Of a stretch of DNA of 64,000 bases, positions 10,201 to 17,870 are shown one piece after another. Both the position numbers and the translations under genes were made by a program. Every line of letters starts with the position of its first letter. The first letter of the stretch is position 1. The stretch is from Streptomyces sp. NBC_00154 (GTDB lineage: Bacteria; Actinomycetota; Actinomycetes; Streptomycetales; Streptomycetaceae). Under the pieces are notes generated by a model. It saw only the letters and a list, made by a program, of their open reading frames with translations. It was not told the DNA's origin and made no database searches. The DNA lies in contig NZ_JAPEMI010000001.1 in the NCBI RefSeq assembly GCF_026342835.1, positions 7,632,501 to 7,696,500 of the forward strand, written 5' to 3'.

Positions 10201-11183
10201 TCGGATGGCGGCAGTACCAGGACACCGCGTGGAACCAGTACAGCCGCTACGTGCCGGTGGGTCAGGAACGCCTCGAGTACGTCAGCAGCGACGCGGACAC
10301 GCTGTGGAACCACACGGTGCACCACAACGTCGTCTGGAACGTCGACTTCGCCCTGCACGCCGGGTCGCAGGACTCCCCGCACACCTACCGGCCCGGTCAG
10401 CACGCCACGGAGCGATGGTTCGGAGCGGTGGTCCGCCCCTCGATCCCGCGCGGCTTCGCCCTGAAGTCGGTGCGCAACGGCGACACCCTGTCGGTGTACG
10501 TGCCGGAGTTCAACGACTCCGGCACCGGACACTGGTCGTTCTCCGAGTTGCCGGCCTTCGGCGGCGGCGTCGGCGGCGAAGGCGGCACCAGCACGGCCAC
10601 GGCGAACAACAGCGGGCTCGACACGGTGCCCGACACCGCCACAGCGGTGCTGTACCGCAATGGCAAGCAGATTACCGCGTCCAACAACGGCGCCTGGGGC
10701 AACTTGGAGGTGCCCCCGGGCAAGGCCACATACAAACTGGACCTGACGACGGCGCGCGAATCGGACGACTGGCACTTCGCCACCGACACGCACACGTCGT
10801 GGACGTTCCACTCGGACACCGCGGCCCGCGCGACCATGCTGCCCCTGCTCCAGCTCGACTATGTCGTACCGGTCGACGCCAAGAACGCGGTGGACCGGGC
10901 GCGCACCCACAAGGTCGGCTTCAACGTCCGCATGCAGGACGGGATGCCCGCCCCGCGAGGGGTGAAGCTGAAGGTCGAGGCGTCCTACGAGGACGGGAAG
11001 AACTGGACAACGGTGCACGTCGCGCGGCGCGGCAGCGACGGGCAGTTCATCGCCAAACTCCTGCGGCCGTCGTACATACACGGCGACGCGTACGTGACAC
11101 TGCGGGTGACCGCAACGGACGCGGCCGGCGACAGTATCCAGCAGACCGTGGTCCGCGCATTCCTGCAGCGCGGCCCCAAATGA
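7299..11183 (+). CDS. Secreted multidomain S8 (subtilisin-like) serine peptidase
   Basis: This is a 1294-residue exported protease. The signal peptide is MLKFRLKAAISAGLMLVAG followed by AVPAAFGA. The catalytic triad is visible as D253 (VAVLDTGVD), H285 (GHGTHVA) and S462 (SGTSMATPHVAG), with the oxyanion region AAGNDGPG between. Beyond about residue 530 there are several beta-rich C-terminal regions, including a stretch near residues 835-880 (LRNVRGKLAVARYSWP, AAAAGAKAVLFAWE) that looks like a PA-type insert. GAGAGG about 15 bases upstream is a weak ribosome site. It follows the M4 protease closely and probably shares its promoter and its role in protein scavenging. Confidence 0.94.
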   Translation: MLKFRLKAAISAGLMLVAGAVPAAFGAQPDRTGTATPPTAAPAAHSATVRLVTGDRVTVTTLPGGRHTASVQPGPGREHVPFRTLEGDDKALTVMPFDAQGLVSAGTLDRRLFDVTALIADGYDEAHTTALPLIVSSQPVPSRAGARVTAQASKAATATADRLVALKAAATPSRDLESIHARSLRIADHDLGTFWKTLNPGGSSDAARAAVTPRISLDGKVKALLDRSTAQINAPTAWKAGYEGQGVKVAVLDTGVDVTHPDLAGRITQAKDFSGSGNTGDHFGHGTHVASIVGGSGAASSGTRRGVAPKADLLIGKVLDDNGFGDESGIIAGMEWATDEHAKVVNMSLGASIETDGTDPLSEAVNTLTASTGTLFVVAAGNDGPGTSTVGTPGAADAALTVGAVDRDDSLAPFSSRGPRFGDGAVKPDVTAPGVGIVAARAAGTTLGDPVDANYVSLSGTSMATPHVAGAAALLAQQHPDWQAQQLRDALTSTAHVVPGTKVTEQGGGRIDLATAIGAVTATGSVTLNPLYIGGAARQQQTATIHYTNTGDQPLTLSLTAGLATDTGRALPPGVVSLGSSTVQLAAGATADVPLRTDATHAVRGNFYGYVTAKSAAGDVVAHTTVSLVVHAPQHRLTVVVRDRNGQVVPGALPNIWSPAGWAQYTDRDAAVAVVEEGTYYLNSGFYETTSDGDQVGDVVVPEVKVTKDTTVTLNAADVTEVKIRTPRPAEQHGVISTMLYRQIDGHGLLQGALYFDTVNHLYVSPTAPVTDGAFEYTSRWQMTAPQLRAKISGSSEGFTPYYEPFSPVFGDQGARLTAVDAGSVTAPDLRNVRGKLAVARYSWPTGDYAGFSRLAAAAGAKAVLFAWEPAGGAAWTRWQPDGDRLELPSMRTNWKNGGALLDRIKKGTTTLEFSGTVHSPYLYDVMPVSKGSIPQQMVYTVSDRNTAQVRATYTRTGASTWASEQRFGWRQYQDTAWNQYSRYVPVGQERLEYVSSDADTLWNHTVHHNVVWNVDFALHAGSQDSPHTYRPGQHATERWFGAVVRPSIPRGFALKSVRNGDTLSVYVPEFNDSGTGHWSFSELPAFGGGVGGEGGTSTATANNSGLDTVPDTATAVLYRNGKQITASNNGAWGNLEVPPGKATYKLDLTTARESDDWHFATDTHTSWTFHSDTAARATMLPLLQLDYVVPVDAKNAVDRARTHKVGFNVRMQDGMPAPRGVKLKVEASYEDGKNWTTVHVARRGSDGQFIAKLLRPSYIHGDAYVTLRVTATDAAGDSIQQTVVRAFLQRGPK

Positions 11184-11226
11184 GTCGCCGGCAACCACCG
11201 GTGACGCGAACCGTCCCGGCCTAAGC

Positions 11227-11265
11227 GCGGCGGGTGCCAGGGCCTTCGGACCCTGGCACCGCCGC
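11227..11265 (+). terminator. Hairpin terminator after the protease pair
   Basis: GGTGCCAGGG at 11233-11242 pairs perfectly with CCCTGGCACC at 11251-11260, and five more GC pairs extend the stem with one bulge. It begins 43 bases after the S8 stop codon. Confidence 0.75.
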
Positions 11266-11612
11266 GTCGTCTGGCGACGCCCAGGACGCTCGGCGAGATC
11301 ACCCCGGCAGGCATCGGCACGGGATCATCCGCCACCATCAGCAGCGCCAAGTCGACCGCGTTCGCCAGCGCCTGCACACTGGCCTCGTTTGGGGTAGGTG
11401 TTCGACCTCTTCGAGACCACCGCCGTGAAGTACGCGATCCTCGCCCGGCAACTCCTATTCGAACCAATCCGGCGGCGGGGAGCGCAGCGCTGGCCACAGG
11501 CTGCTCGGTGAGGCGTCCGGCGAGGGCGGTGCGGGCGGACTGCCCGGCGCCGATCGCGAGGATCAGCCATGCGTACGCCTCGCGCGAGCGGGCAGCGGAC
11601 CGCGCGGGCCTC
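11266..11612. other. Non-coding or decayed stretch
   Basis: A plus-strand piece near 11401-11470 reads FDLFETTAVKYAILARQLLF and may be a fragment of an older gene. The opposite strand near 11300-11400 reads VQALANAVDLALLMVADDP. Neither is long enough or bounded well enough to call a gene. Confidence 0.3.
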
Positions 11613-11948
11613 ATGAGCGCGGGCCGTCCGACTGCCCGGCAGGAGGCGTTCCTGCGGGCGATCCGGGATGTCATCGCGGACACCGGGGATGCCCCCACGG
11701 TCGGGGAGATCGGGCAGCGCGTCGGACTGTCCAACTCGGGATCGGTCGCCTACCAGCTCGGCCGCCTGGAGAAGCTCGGCCTGATCAGCCGCAACGGACG
11801 GCACTGGCGCTCCTGCCAGCTCGCCGGACGAGGAAGGCTGGCCCCGGGGGGTTGCCGGACCGCCAGACGGAACCTGGCCGGTCAGCCCGCCGCAGAGGGG
11901 GCGGAGGGCGGCGCGAACCGGCTCGGATCCTGCAGGTTCTCACGCTGA
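11613..11948 (+). CDS. Small LexA-like winged-helix DNA-binding protein
   Basis: From ATG 11613 the product reads MSAGRPTARQEAFLRAIRDV, then GDAPTVGEIGQRVGLSN and QLGRLEKLGLISRNGRHWRS. This is a LexA-type N-terminal winged helix over about 70 residues, without the LexA autoprotease domain. The last about 40 residues are low complexity (Gly, Arg, Ala) and may be run-on. It could be a small repressor or a decayed one. A second, shorter copy of the same DNA lies on the minus strand at 45412-45492, which suggests this module travels with mobile DNA. Confidence 0.55.
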   Translation: MSAGRPTARQEAFLRAIRDVIADTGDAPTVGEIGQRVGLSNSGSVAYQLGRLEKLGLISRNGRHWRSCQLAGRGRLAPGGCRTARRNLAGQPAAEGAEGGANRLGSCRFSR

Positions 11949-12131
11949 CGGCGTATGCGTGCCGGTGTCGGGGTGGCGCAGCAGGGAGGGGCGGGACCGG
12001 CAGATCGTCGGCCCGGAATGGCGGGGGAGAGGTAGCCGCGGTCGAGGGCGGCTTTGATCCACCTTCACGGTGGGCTCGGGCCGGTCGAACTCCTCTGCCA
12101 GGCGCCGAGTGAGGCCGGGGCCGCTTGCTGC

Positions 12132-12390
12132 CTAGCGGAGGTAGGCGTGGGCGGTCTGGGACAGTGCATTCGCGTTTTCCAGGGCTTCCAGGGAAGCCGG
12201 GCTGATCTCAAGGTCGGGCTGCCGCCGGCCGACCCAGGACCGTGACGCCTTCCTCCCTCCAGGACTGGTCGGCGAGTTCGGCCTGGGACCGGGCGATGAT
12301 GATCTGGCCCAGGGGGATACGGCGCAGTACGTCACTGGTGATAGGCACGGGTACGGGAGACGGGAGGTCTTCCTCGTCCTGCCCACACAA
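12132..12390 (-). pseudogene. Frameshifted small hypothetical protein
   Basis: Two minus-strand frames join into one coherent short protein. The first part reads MCGQDEEDLPSPVPVPITSD and IIIARSQAELADQSW. After a frameshift near 12230 it continues RRQPDLEISPASLEALENAN and ALSQTAHAYLR. The product would be about 85 residues. I do not recognise the family. It lies back to back with the NTF2-like gene at 12544. Confidence 0.35.
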
Positions 12391-12429
12391 CAGCTTTCCG
12401 CCGGTGCTTCGGCGTCATCAGGGTCTCTT

Positions 12430-12462
12430 TTGCCTCTTAATAAATAGGAGTATATGCTCTTA
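12430..12462 (+). promoter_or_regulatory. Promoter-operator A (MarR-type palindrome over the -10)
   Basis: TTGCCT at 12430-12435 and TATGCT at 12453-12458 are 17 bases apart. The -10 lies inside GAGTATATGCTC (12448-12459), flanked by TA on each side, followed by TTAAATG. The promoter faces the NTF2-like gene whose ATG lies 82 bases after the palindrome. The same arrangement recurs at four other places in this window. Confidence 0.7.
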
Positions 12463-12543
12463 AATGCCGGATGGGGCCGTTTCCCCGTCGGCGCCACTCA
12501 CCCACAACCCGGCCGACGGCCGGACTATCGACGGAGGGACAAC

Positions 12544-12954
12544 ATGTCGAACACGGAGAACGGCAACAGTGGGGGCCTGAGCTACTACCCGTGGTGGCTG
12601 GACAAGCTGGCCGACAATGTCACCGGGAACGGCTCGTTCATCGACAACGGTCCCATCCAGGGCCCCGAGGCCGTCCGCTCGGTCGTGACCGCCGCCCGCG
12701 AGCTTTACGAATTCCAGGACTTCACCTACACCGGCGACTACGGCGACAACGGCTTCATCGAGGAGTACACCACCCAGGTCCAGGGCGAGACCCTCCACGT
12801 CGTCGTCACCGTCGCCCGCAACGCCGCCGGCGAGTGCGAGCAGCTCGTCGTGAACCACCGGCCGCGCAACGCGATGCTGCTCTTCTCCCGCGAGATGCAC
12901 AAGAAGTTCGCCGGCACCCCCCTCGCCAAGCACTTCCTCGCCGACGAGTCCTGA
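12544..12954 (+). CDS. NTF2/SnoaL-like small protein (copy A)
   Basis: This 136-residue protein reads LSYYPWWLDKLADNVTGNGS, then DFTYTGDYGDNGFIEEY, HVVVTVARNAAGE and HRPRNAMLLFSREMHKKFAG. The fold pattern (an N-terminal helix, then a curved sheet of alternating strands) fits the nuclear transport factor 2/SnoaL superfamily. Members bind or isomerise small hydrophobic molecules, but the substrate is unknown. It is a clear paralogue of the gene at 24209-24625: both share SYYPWWLD, RNAMLLFSR and KFAGTP. Both are preceded by the same promoter-operator, so they are probably induced together. Confidence 0.75.
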   Translation: MSNTENGNSGGLSYYPWWLDKLADNVTGNGSFIDNGPIQGPEAVRSVVTAARELYEFQDFTYTGDYGDNGFIEEYTTQVQGETLHVVVTVARNAAGECEQLVVNHRPRNAMLLFSREMHKKFAGTPLAKHFLADES

Positions 12955-13171
12955 ACCGATGGCGTCACCGATCATCCCGGCCCTCGCCAGGGCCGGCCAA
13001 GGCATCGCGACGGTAGGCCTTCAGGCCTGACACAGGCCGGGCCGCCGCCGCGGTTGCGGTGGGGGACGCCTGCCGCATCGGCGTCCCACCCCACCAGCAC
13101 GCCTCCGACACCGCCCGCATCGCCGTGACCGGCGCATCCACGCGCCAGTTCAACCCCCATCCAGGACCTGC
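12955..13171. other. Intergenic stretch before cbtB; no riboswitch seen
   Basis: About 215 bases. A frame reads VGDACRIGVPPHQHASDTA and IAVTGASTRQFN, perhaps a gene scrap. I looked for a cobalamin riboswitch, which often precedes cobalt transporter genes, and did not see its conserved elements. Confidence 0.3.
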
Positions 13172-13345
13172 CTGGCGCAGCCTGTAGCCCAGTCGTCCGT
13201 CTCCACCCCCGTTGTCCCGGCCAAGCTGCCGCTGAAGGAGATAGCCCCATGGGTGATCGTCATCGGCATCCTCATGCTGGTACTGCTCTACTTCGTGGCG
13301 CCGAGCAGGGCGCCATTTCCGTCGTCAGCGGCGCGGGCGTCCATG
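13172..13345 (+). pseudogene. cbtB: Broken CbtB (cobalt transporter small subunit)
   Basis: The frame from 13172 reads (CTG)AQPVAQSSVSTPV, then LPLKEIAPWVIVIGILM and LVLLYFV, the N-terminus and single membrane helix of CbtB. The expected ATG is CTG. One base is missing near 13293, after which the +1 frame gives GAEQGAISVVSGAGVHE and then a TGA where CbtB proteins usually have Trp. The C-terminal His-rich metal motif is lost. CbtB normally works with CbtA in cobalt uptake linked to B12 synthesis. The gene looks recently dead. Confidence 0.6.
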
Positions 13346-13367
13346 AGTGACGAGGACGCCGTGCCCC

Positions 13368-13708
13368 ATGGAATCCGCACCCGTGAGGAATTCCCTCGTT
13401 CGAGGCATGCTCGCCGCCTGGCCGCAGGTGTGCTCGCCCTCGTCGTCGCCTCCTTTCTCGGCGAGCTGAGCGTCGACAGCTCCGTCGGCTCCGAAGAGGC
13501 TCATGCCGCGCCCCGCGAGCACGAGGTCGAGATCGTAAGTCGCCACCTGCAGCTGCCCGGAGACTTACCTGCCACGCTGCTGTGGCGCTTGCGACTCTCG
13601 GCCGTGGCCATCCACGCGACCATCTGGGGCGCGTTCGCACTCGTCTTCGGAGAGCTGACGCAACGGGCGCTCGAACCGCCGCTCCGCCCCCGAAAGCGCA
13701 CCCGGTGA
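13368..13708 (+). pseudogene. cbtA: Broken CbtA-like cobalt transporter
   Basis: ATG 13368 begins MESAPVRNSLVRGMLAA, the usual CbtA start. A frameshift near 13418 moves the rest to another frame: LAAGVLALVVASFLGELSVD, then EEAHAAPREHEVEIVSR. A further hydrophobic stretch, SAVAIHATIWGAFALVFGEL, ends the piece at 13708. Full CbtA proteins are about 250 residues with several membrane helices; this has about 115. It lies just downstream of the cbtB remnant, as expected for the pair. Confidence 0.5.
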
Positions 13709-14038
13709 CGGTTTCCAGCGCCGGCTGACGCATCACCGGTGGTAGCCCCCCGGAACCTGCCCGGGGGTCTGCCACCTCCGTGGCACGGGCCCGCCGATCC
13801 CTGGACGCGCCCCCTCTTCGGCACTGCCGGGAGCGCCGACAGCCAGGCGCACCGTGGATGCAGAGTCCGCAGACGAACACTGCATCCCCCGGCCTTGGAT
13901 GAGTGCGCGGGTGACAGCGGGCGCGGATTCACCGTGGGCACCGCCGACCAGGTCGTCCGAGACGTCCGCCGACCGTGCACCACGCTTGCGTGGGCGCGCT
14001 GGGCTCAGGCCCTGCGGAGGGCTCTGGGAATCGTGGCC
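13709..14038. other. No gene recognised
   Basis: About 330 bases between the cobalt-transport remnants and the MarR stop codon. Frames are open on both strands, but none shows coherent codon use or a family motif. Confidence 0.4.
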
Positions 14039-14491
14039 CTACTCGGCCCAGGGCTCGAAGCCGGTCTCGAGGACGGCTCCGAGGGACGCGCGCAGTCGAG
14101 CCGCGTCGGCATCCCCGAACGTCTCCTCGAACCGGGCCTGCACCGCCCGCCACAGGGGCAGCGCCTCCTGGACCCGGGACAGTCCTTCCGGCGTGAGCGT
14201 GACAATCCGCGCGCGGCGGTCGACCGCCGACGACTCGATGGTCACCAGACCCTCACGGGCAAGCGGCTTCAGGTTCGAGGCCATCGTCGTACGGTCCATG
14301 GCGATCACCTCGGCAAGGCCGGTGATCGTCGTCTCCCCGTACGCACTGAGCTTCTGCAGGATGCTGAACTGCGTCCCGCGCAGACCGACCGGCGCGAGGG
14401 CCTTGTCGTAGGCCGCTCCGAGATACCGCGCCGCCTTGCGCAGCGCCAGGTTGTTGCACAGGGCTGCGCCATCCATCGATACAGCGGCCAT
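14039..14491 (-). CDS. MarR-family transcriptional regulator
   Basis: The start is ATG 14491, with GGAGG six bases upstream on the minus strand. The 150-residue protein has the MarR winged helix: VGLRGTQFSILQKLSAYG, TITGLAEVIAMDRTTMASNL (recognition helix), and LVTIESSAVDRRARIVTLTP (wing). MarR dimers bind palindromes and are usually released by a phenolic, oxidant or other small ligand. Its own promoter contains the palindrome GAGCAAGTGCTC, a 10/12 match to the operator in front of five other genes here. It is therefore the best candidate for their repressor. Cys11 (LCNN) might sense oxidants; that is speculation. Confidence 0.9.
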   Translation of the reverse strand: MAAVSMDGAALCNNLALRKAARYLGAAYDKALAPVGLRGTQFSILQKLSAYGETTITGLAEVIAMDRTTMASNLKPLAREGLVTIESSAVDRRARIVTLTPEGLSRVQEALPLWRAVQARFEETFGDADAARLRASLGAVLETGFEPWAE

Positions 14492-14517
14492 CGTCGCCTC
14501 CAGAAAGTCTCCCACTC

Positions 14518-14547
14518 ATTATATGAGCAAGTGCTCATACAGGCGAA
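14518..14547 (-). promoter_or_regulatory. Autoregulatory promoter-operator of the MarR gene (site F)
   Basis: TATGAGCAAGTGCTCATA (14522-14539) is an 18-bp near-perfect palindrome. On the minus strand TATAAT (14523-14518) is the -10 and TTCGCC (14547-14542) the -35 with 18 bases between, so the palindrome fills the spacer and touches the -10. Binding here would block transcription of the MarR gene. Confidence 0.7.
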
Positions 14548-14969
14548 GGGGCTTCATCACACCCGGTGCGCGACACTCACTGCGCCTGACGCCAGAGCGC
14601 CGATGGCGACGGCTGGGCCAAAAGGCGAAGCCCGGCCCGGCGAGGAGCAGCCGTACGAAGGATTCTGGCGGTCCTGGGCGCATCCGGGCACCAGCGGCCT
14701 TTAATCAACCCCGCTACCAACTTCAGCGCCTTGTGGATGGGTTTCGTGCAGAGCGGTGGCCGGTCTCTCGACTGATGGCTGAAGCCCCATGAACGGCCGG
14801 GCGGCTCGCCCGGCGTCCCCGCGCTACTGTCCGAACGCGTGATAAGTGAGTCGAGATTATCGTGGGCGCCCCCGACAGCGCCCTCGCCTATGACCGCCAG
14901 ATCACACGCGTGGCACCCGCGGGGTGGGCAGCCAGGTCGTACCGGGCGCGGTGGCGTGCGGGGCGCCCC
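14548..14969. other. Intergenic, no gene recognised
   Basis: About 420 bases between the MarR promoter and the end of the minus-strand hydrolase operon. No frame has a recognisable domain. I saw no clear terminator hairpin. Confidence 0.35.
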
Positions 14970-15863
14970 TCAGGCGAGGTGCTCGCGGAACCACTCGACG
15001 GCGGCGCTGCTCGCCTTGTCGAACTGGGTGGTGTACGGGTCGAAGTGGCCGCCCGGGATCGTCCGCAGCCGCTTGGGCTCCAGCGCGCGCTCGTAGGCCG
15101 CGAGGGCCAGGTCGGTCACGGTGACGGTGTCGTTGAGCGCGACCACCATGAGCAGCGGTGTGGGCGAGACCCTGTTGACCCAGATTCCGGGCTCGTACAT
15201 GCGCGCGGCCCGGGTGGAGCGGACCGTGACCTCGTTCTCCCACACACCGTCGGGCTTGGGCTGGAGGTAGAAGTCGATGGCTTCCTGTGTCCGGTAGGAC
15301 GCGGGCACCGTCGGGTCGCTGCTGACGATGGCCAGGGTGCGGGGGGCCTTGCCACGCAACTGGGCGCGCTCGTCCTCGGAGAAGCTTTCCTCCAGGACCG
15401 CAACGGCCTCGGGGACGATACGGCGCCGGCCCTGTTCGAAGCCGCTGATGGTCGGCACCTGGGAGACCACGGCCCGCAGCCGGCGGTCGGTCGCGCCCAG
15501 GACGATCGCGTGGCCGCCGGCGTAGCTGGTGCCCCACAGGCCGATCCGCTCCGGATCGACCTCGGGGAGGCTCTCCAGGAAGGAGATGGCCCGCCGCCAG
15601 TCGGCGATCTGCCGCCATGGGTCGACGTCCTGGCGCGGCTGGCCGTCGCTCCCCCCGAAGCCGCGGTGGTCATGGACCAGGACGACGAAACCGTTCTCGG
15701 CGAAGGCCTGCGCGAACGGCTCGAGTCCGTGTTCCTTGACCCCGGCGTAGCCGTGGGCCATGGTGATCGCCGGATGCGGACCCGGGCCGTCCGGCAGGAA
15801 GAGCCATCCACGCAGCTGTACCGCGCCGTCGGCCTTGAACTGGACATCCTTGCGCTGAATCAT
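14970..15863 (-). CDS. Alpha/beta hydrolase (DLH/S15-like)
   Basis: This 297-residue hydrolase starts at ATG 15863 (MIQRKDVQFKADGAVQLRG). It has the strand-turn PAITMAHGYAGVKEHG for the oxyanion hole, HDHRGFGGSDG, the nucleophile elbow GTSYAGG, an acidic residue in ALNDTVT, and the catalytic His in GGHFDPY. It probably cleaves an ester, lactone or C-C bond in a small molecule in the cytoplasm, since no signal peptide is present. It lies 28 bases downstream of the fused hydrolase gene and is the last gene of a five-gene minus-strand run controlled from the HxlR intergenic region. Confidence 0.88.
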   Translation of the reverse strand: MIQRKDVQFKADGAVQLRGWLFLPDGPGPHPAITMAHGYAGVKEHGLEPFAQAFAENGFVVLVHDHRGFGGSDGQPRQDVDPWRQIADWRRAISFLESLPEVDPERIGLWGTSYAGGHAIVLGATDRRLRAVVSQVPTISGFEQGRRRIVPEAVAVLEESFSEDERAQLRGKAPRTLAIVSSDPTVPASYRTQEAIDFYLQPKPDGVWENEVTVRSTRAARMYEPGIWVNRVSPTPLLMVVALNDTVTVTDLALAAYERALEPKRLRTIPGGHFDPYTTQFDKASSAAVEWFREHLA

Positions 15864-15891
15864 GGAACAACCTTCTGAATAGGCAGGGCCT

Positions 15892-17100
15892 TCAGCCCTG
15901 GTGGAAGTAGTCGGCGTCGATCTCGCCGGCCAGCCGGGTACGCAGTTCCGCGGAGAAGCGGAGCACGCTGCCCAGCGGCCGGTGGTGGATGGCGGCTCGG
16001 AAGATCTGGCCGTCCGCATTCTTGGTCAGGATGGTGACGCCCTCGATCGGCAGGCCGCCGAACGCGGTGGCCTCCCACTCCAGGTAGGTTCGCGGGCCGT
16101 CGACGGTCTCCCGGGTGAAGCGGAGCGACTCGTAGATCACGCTCGCCGCGCCCATCACCTTCTTCACCTGGTCGCGGCCTTCCACCGGGCGGGTTACGAC
16201 GCTCGCTTCCAGGACCACGTCCTTGGTGAACGCCTCACCGAACGCGGTGGCGGACTTCTGCGCGAAGGCGTTCGTCCACCCCTGCGGGCGGGAGGTGTTC
16301 GCGGCGGGGGCGCTGTCGGTGCCGTGGGCCTCGGCGAGGAGGCGGTCGAGGTGGGTGGCGACGTGGGCCGCCTGCTCGATGTGGGCCCAGTGGCCGGCTT
16401 CGGCCACCGATACCGCTGTCATGGCGGTGAAGCGGGGCGCGATCGCGTCGTTGACCATGTCCTCGGTGACGAACCCGTCGCCCTCACCGCGGAGGATGAG
16501 CACCGGGCCGGCATAGCTGCTCGGCCCTTCGCCGTGAGGGTGGCCGGTGTTCCAACAGTCGGCGAGGGCGCGGACGACCTCCGGACGCAGATGCCGCCCG
16601 GTCGCCACCAGCCGGTCGAGCTCGGCCTCCGGGAACGCGGCGGACAGCTGTTCGCGTACGCCCCGCTGCCCGTCCGCGTCGCCGCCCAGCGAGCGGAACT
16701 GTTCGATCATCTCGTCGGGCAGGTGTACGCCCGCGAGGGGGACCGGGGTCACCAGCATGAGTCCGCGGGCCCGGTCGGGTCGCTGCACCGCGACCAGTTC
16801 GGCCACGGCGGCGCCCATGCTGTGACCGACGATCACAAAAGGCTTGCCGAGGGCGTCGACCACCCCGCCCGCCTCGTCGGCGAACCGGTCGTAGTCGTAG
16901 GGCCCGTCCACCGCGTCGCGGTCGCCGCAGCCGGCCAGGTCGAGTGTGACGCACTCGATGCCGGGTGTGGTGAGCTGGGGGATCAGGCGGTCCCAGGCGT
17001 ACTGGTCGTCGAGGAAGCCGTGGACGAACACCACGGCCAGGTCTCCGTCGCCGGTGCGCCGATACCGTACGTCGGTGTCGGCGACGCGTTCCGTCTTCAT
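15892..17100 (-). CDS. Alpha/beta hydrolase fused to a SnoaL/NTF2-like domain
   Basis: The 402-residue product has two domains. Residues 1 to about 265 are a hydrolase of the epoxide-hydrolase/lipase type: VVFVHGFLDDQYAW, nucleophile elbow VGHSMGAA, then AGHWAHIEQ with the catalytic His. Residues about 285-402 (FAQKSATAFGEAFTKDVVLE, EWEATAFGGLPIEGVTILT) form a SnoaL-like polyketide cyclase/NTF2 domain. These activities are normally on separate proteins, so the fusion may channel a product from hydrolysis to isomerisation or cyclisation. The start is ATG 17100 (MKTERVADTDVRYRRTGDG). It precedes the second hydrolase by 28 bases. Confidence 0.85.
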   Translation of the reverse strand: MKTERVADTDVRYRRTGDGDLAVVFVHGFLDDQYAWDRLIPQLTTPGIECVTLDLAGCGDRDAVDGPYDYDRFADEAGGVVDALGKPFVIVGHSMGAAVAELVAVQRPDRARGLMLVTPVPLAGVHLPDEMIEQFRSLGGDADGQRGVREQLSAAFPEAELDRLVATGRHLRPEVVRALADCWNTGHPHGEGPSSYAGPVLILRGEGDGFVTEDMVNDAIAPRFTAMTAVSVAEAGHWAHIEQAAHVATHLDRLLAEAHGTDSAPAANTSRPQGWTNAFAQKSATAFGEAFTKDVVLEASVVTRPVEGRDQVKKVMGAASVIYESLRFTRETVDGPRTYLEWEATAFGGLPIEGVTILTKNADGQIFRAAIHHRPLGSVLRFSAELRTRLAGEIDADYFHQG

Positions 17101-17315
17101 GTATGTCCTCACTGTCCGGGAGCGGACGTCGCCCCGGAAGGGGACCGGTCCTGGCTTTCGATGGGGAAGTCGGTCGGACGGCAGCACCGGTGGTTGCGAC
17201 GCTCCGGCGACGACGGCCGTGCACCCGCGTCGGGACCGCGCCCGGCCTGCCCCGGTCTCCGGGCTGCTCCGGTCTCCGTCGGACAGGCCCTGGCCGACGG
17301 CCGGGGCCGCGGGGT

Positions 17316-17717
17316 TCACCAGCGCGGAGTCCCTTCGGCCAGCTGCAGTTCGCCCCTTCCGAACGAGAAGCTCTCGTTCGGGACCGGGATCAGGGCGATG
17401 AAGATGTCGTCGGGCGAGACACCGAGCGTCTCGACGACCAGCCTGTTGATGGCCGCGGTCACTGCCCGCTTGTCCTCCAGGGGCCGGTGGGTCCCGAGGA
17501 GAACCGTGATGATCATGGCGTCTGAGCTGCGCTGCATGCCCATAAACGTCGGGTCTAGGAACAGTTCGTCCTCGCCGTGTTCGCTGATCATGATGAAGCG
17601 GTCGCCCTCGGGGATGCCGAGCCCCTGCACCAGCGACTGGTTGAGCGCGTCGGCGAGCGCACGCTTCTGCTGCGACGAGAAGCGGTTGGCGGGGATGTGG
17701 GCGTTGAAGACCGGCAT
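17316..17717 (-). CDS. Tautomerase-family protein (4-oxalocrotonate tautomerase-like)
   Basis: The protein has 133 residues and begins MPVFNAHIPAN, placing Pro2 at the new N-terminus after Met removal; Pro2 is the catalytic base of the superfamily. Further features are RFIMISEHGEDELFLDP, IITVLLGTHRPLEDKRA and ETLGVSPDDIFIALIPVP, which match the longer cis-CaaD/MSAD-like members with two beta-alpha-beta units. It should interconvert enol and keto forms or dehalogenate small acids. GAAGGAG precedes the start. It belongs to the minus-strand run 19260-14970. Confidence 0.85.
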   Translation of the reverse strand: MPVFNAHIPANRFSSQQKRALADALNQSLVQGLGIPEGDRFIMISEHGEDELFLDPTFMGMQRSSDAMIITVLLGTHRPLEDKRAVTAAINRLVVETLGVSPDDIFIALIPVPNESFSFGRGELQLAEGTPRW

Positions 17718-17870
17718 GGGGGCTCCTTCGGGGAGTGCGGTGTCGGGTTGCCCGATCGTTCGGAGGGCCTGATCCAGGCCCCGTGGGTACGGTGCTGCCG
17801 CCCTGGGTATCCGCGGCGCACGGCGCGAGCCTGCGCGGCGCGGATGCGGTCGGGGTGGGCGTCGGTGCCG

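Noticed and set aside
9348-11198. 616-codon open frame antisense to the S8 protease
   Set aside because: High-GC DNA gives long shadow frames. The sense frame has the signal peptide, catalytic triad and domain structure; the antisense product is low complexity (Gly, Arg, Val) with no motif.
12955-13171. Cobalamin riboswitch upstream of the cbtB remnant
   Set aside because: I looked for the B12-box and its stem elements and could not find them. The leader instead looks like decayed sequence.
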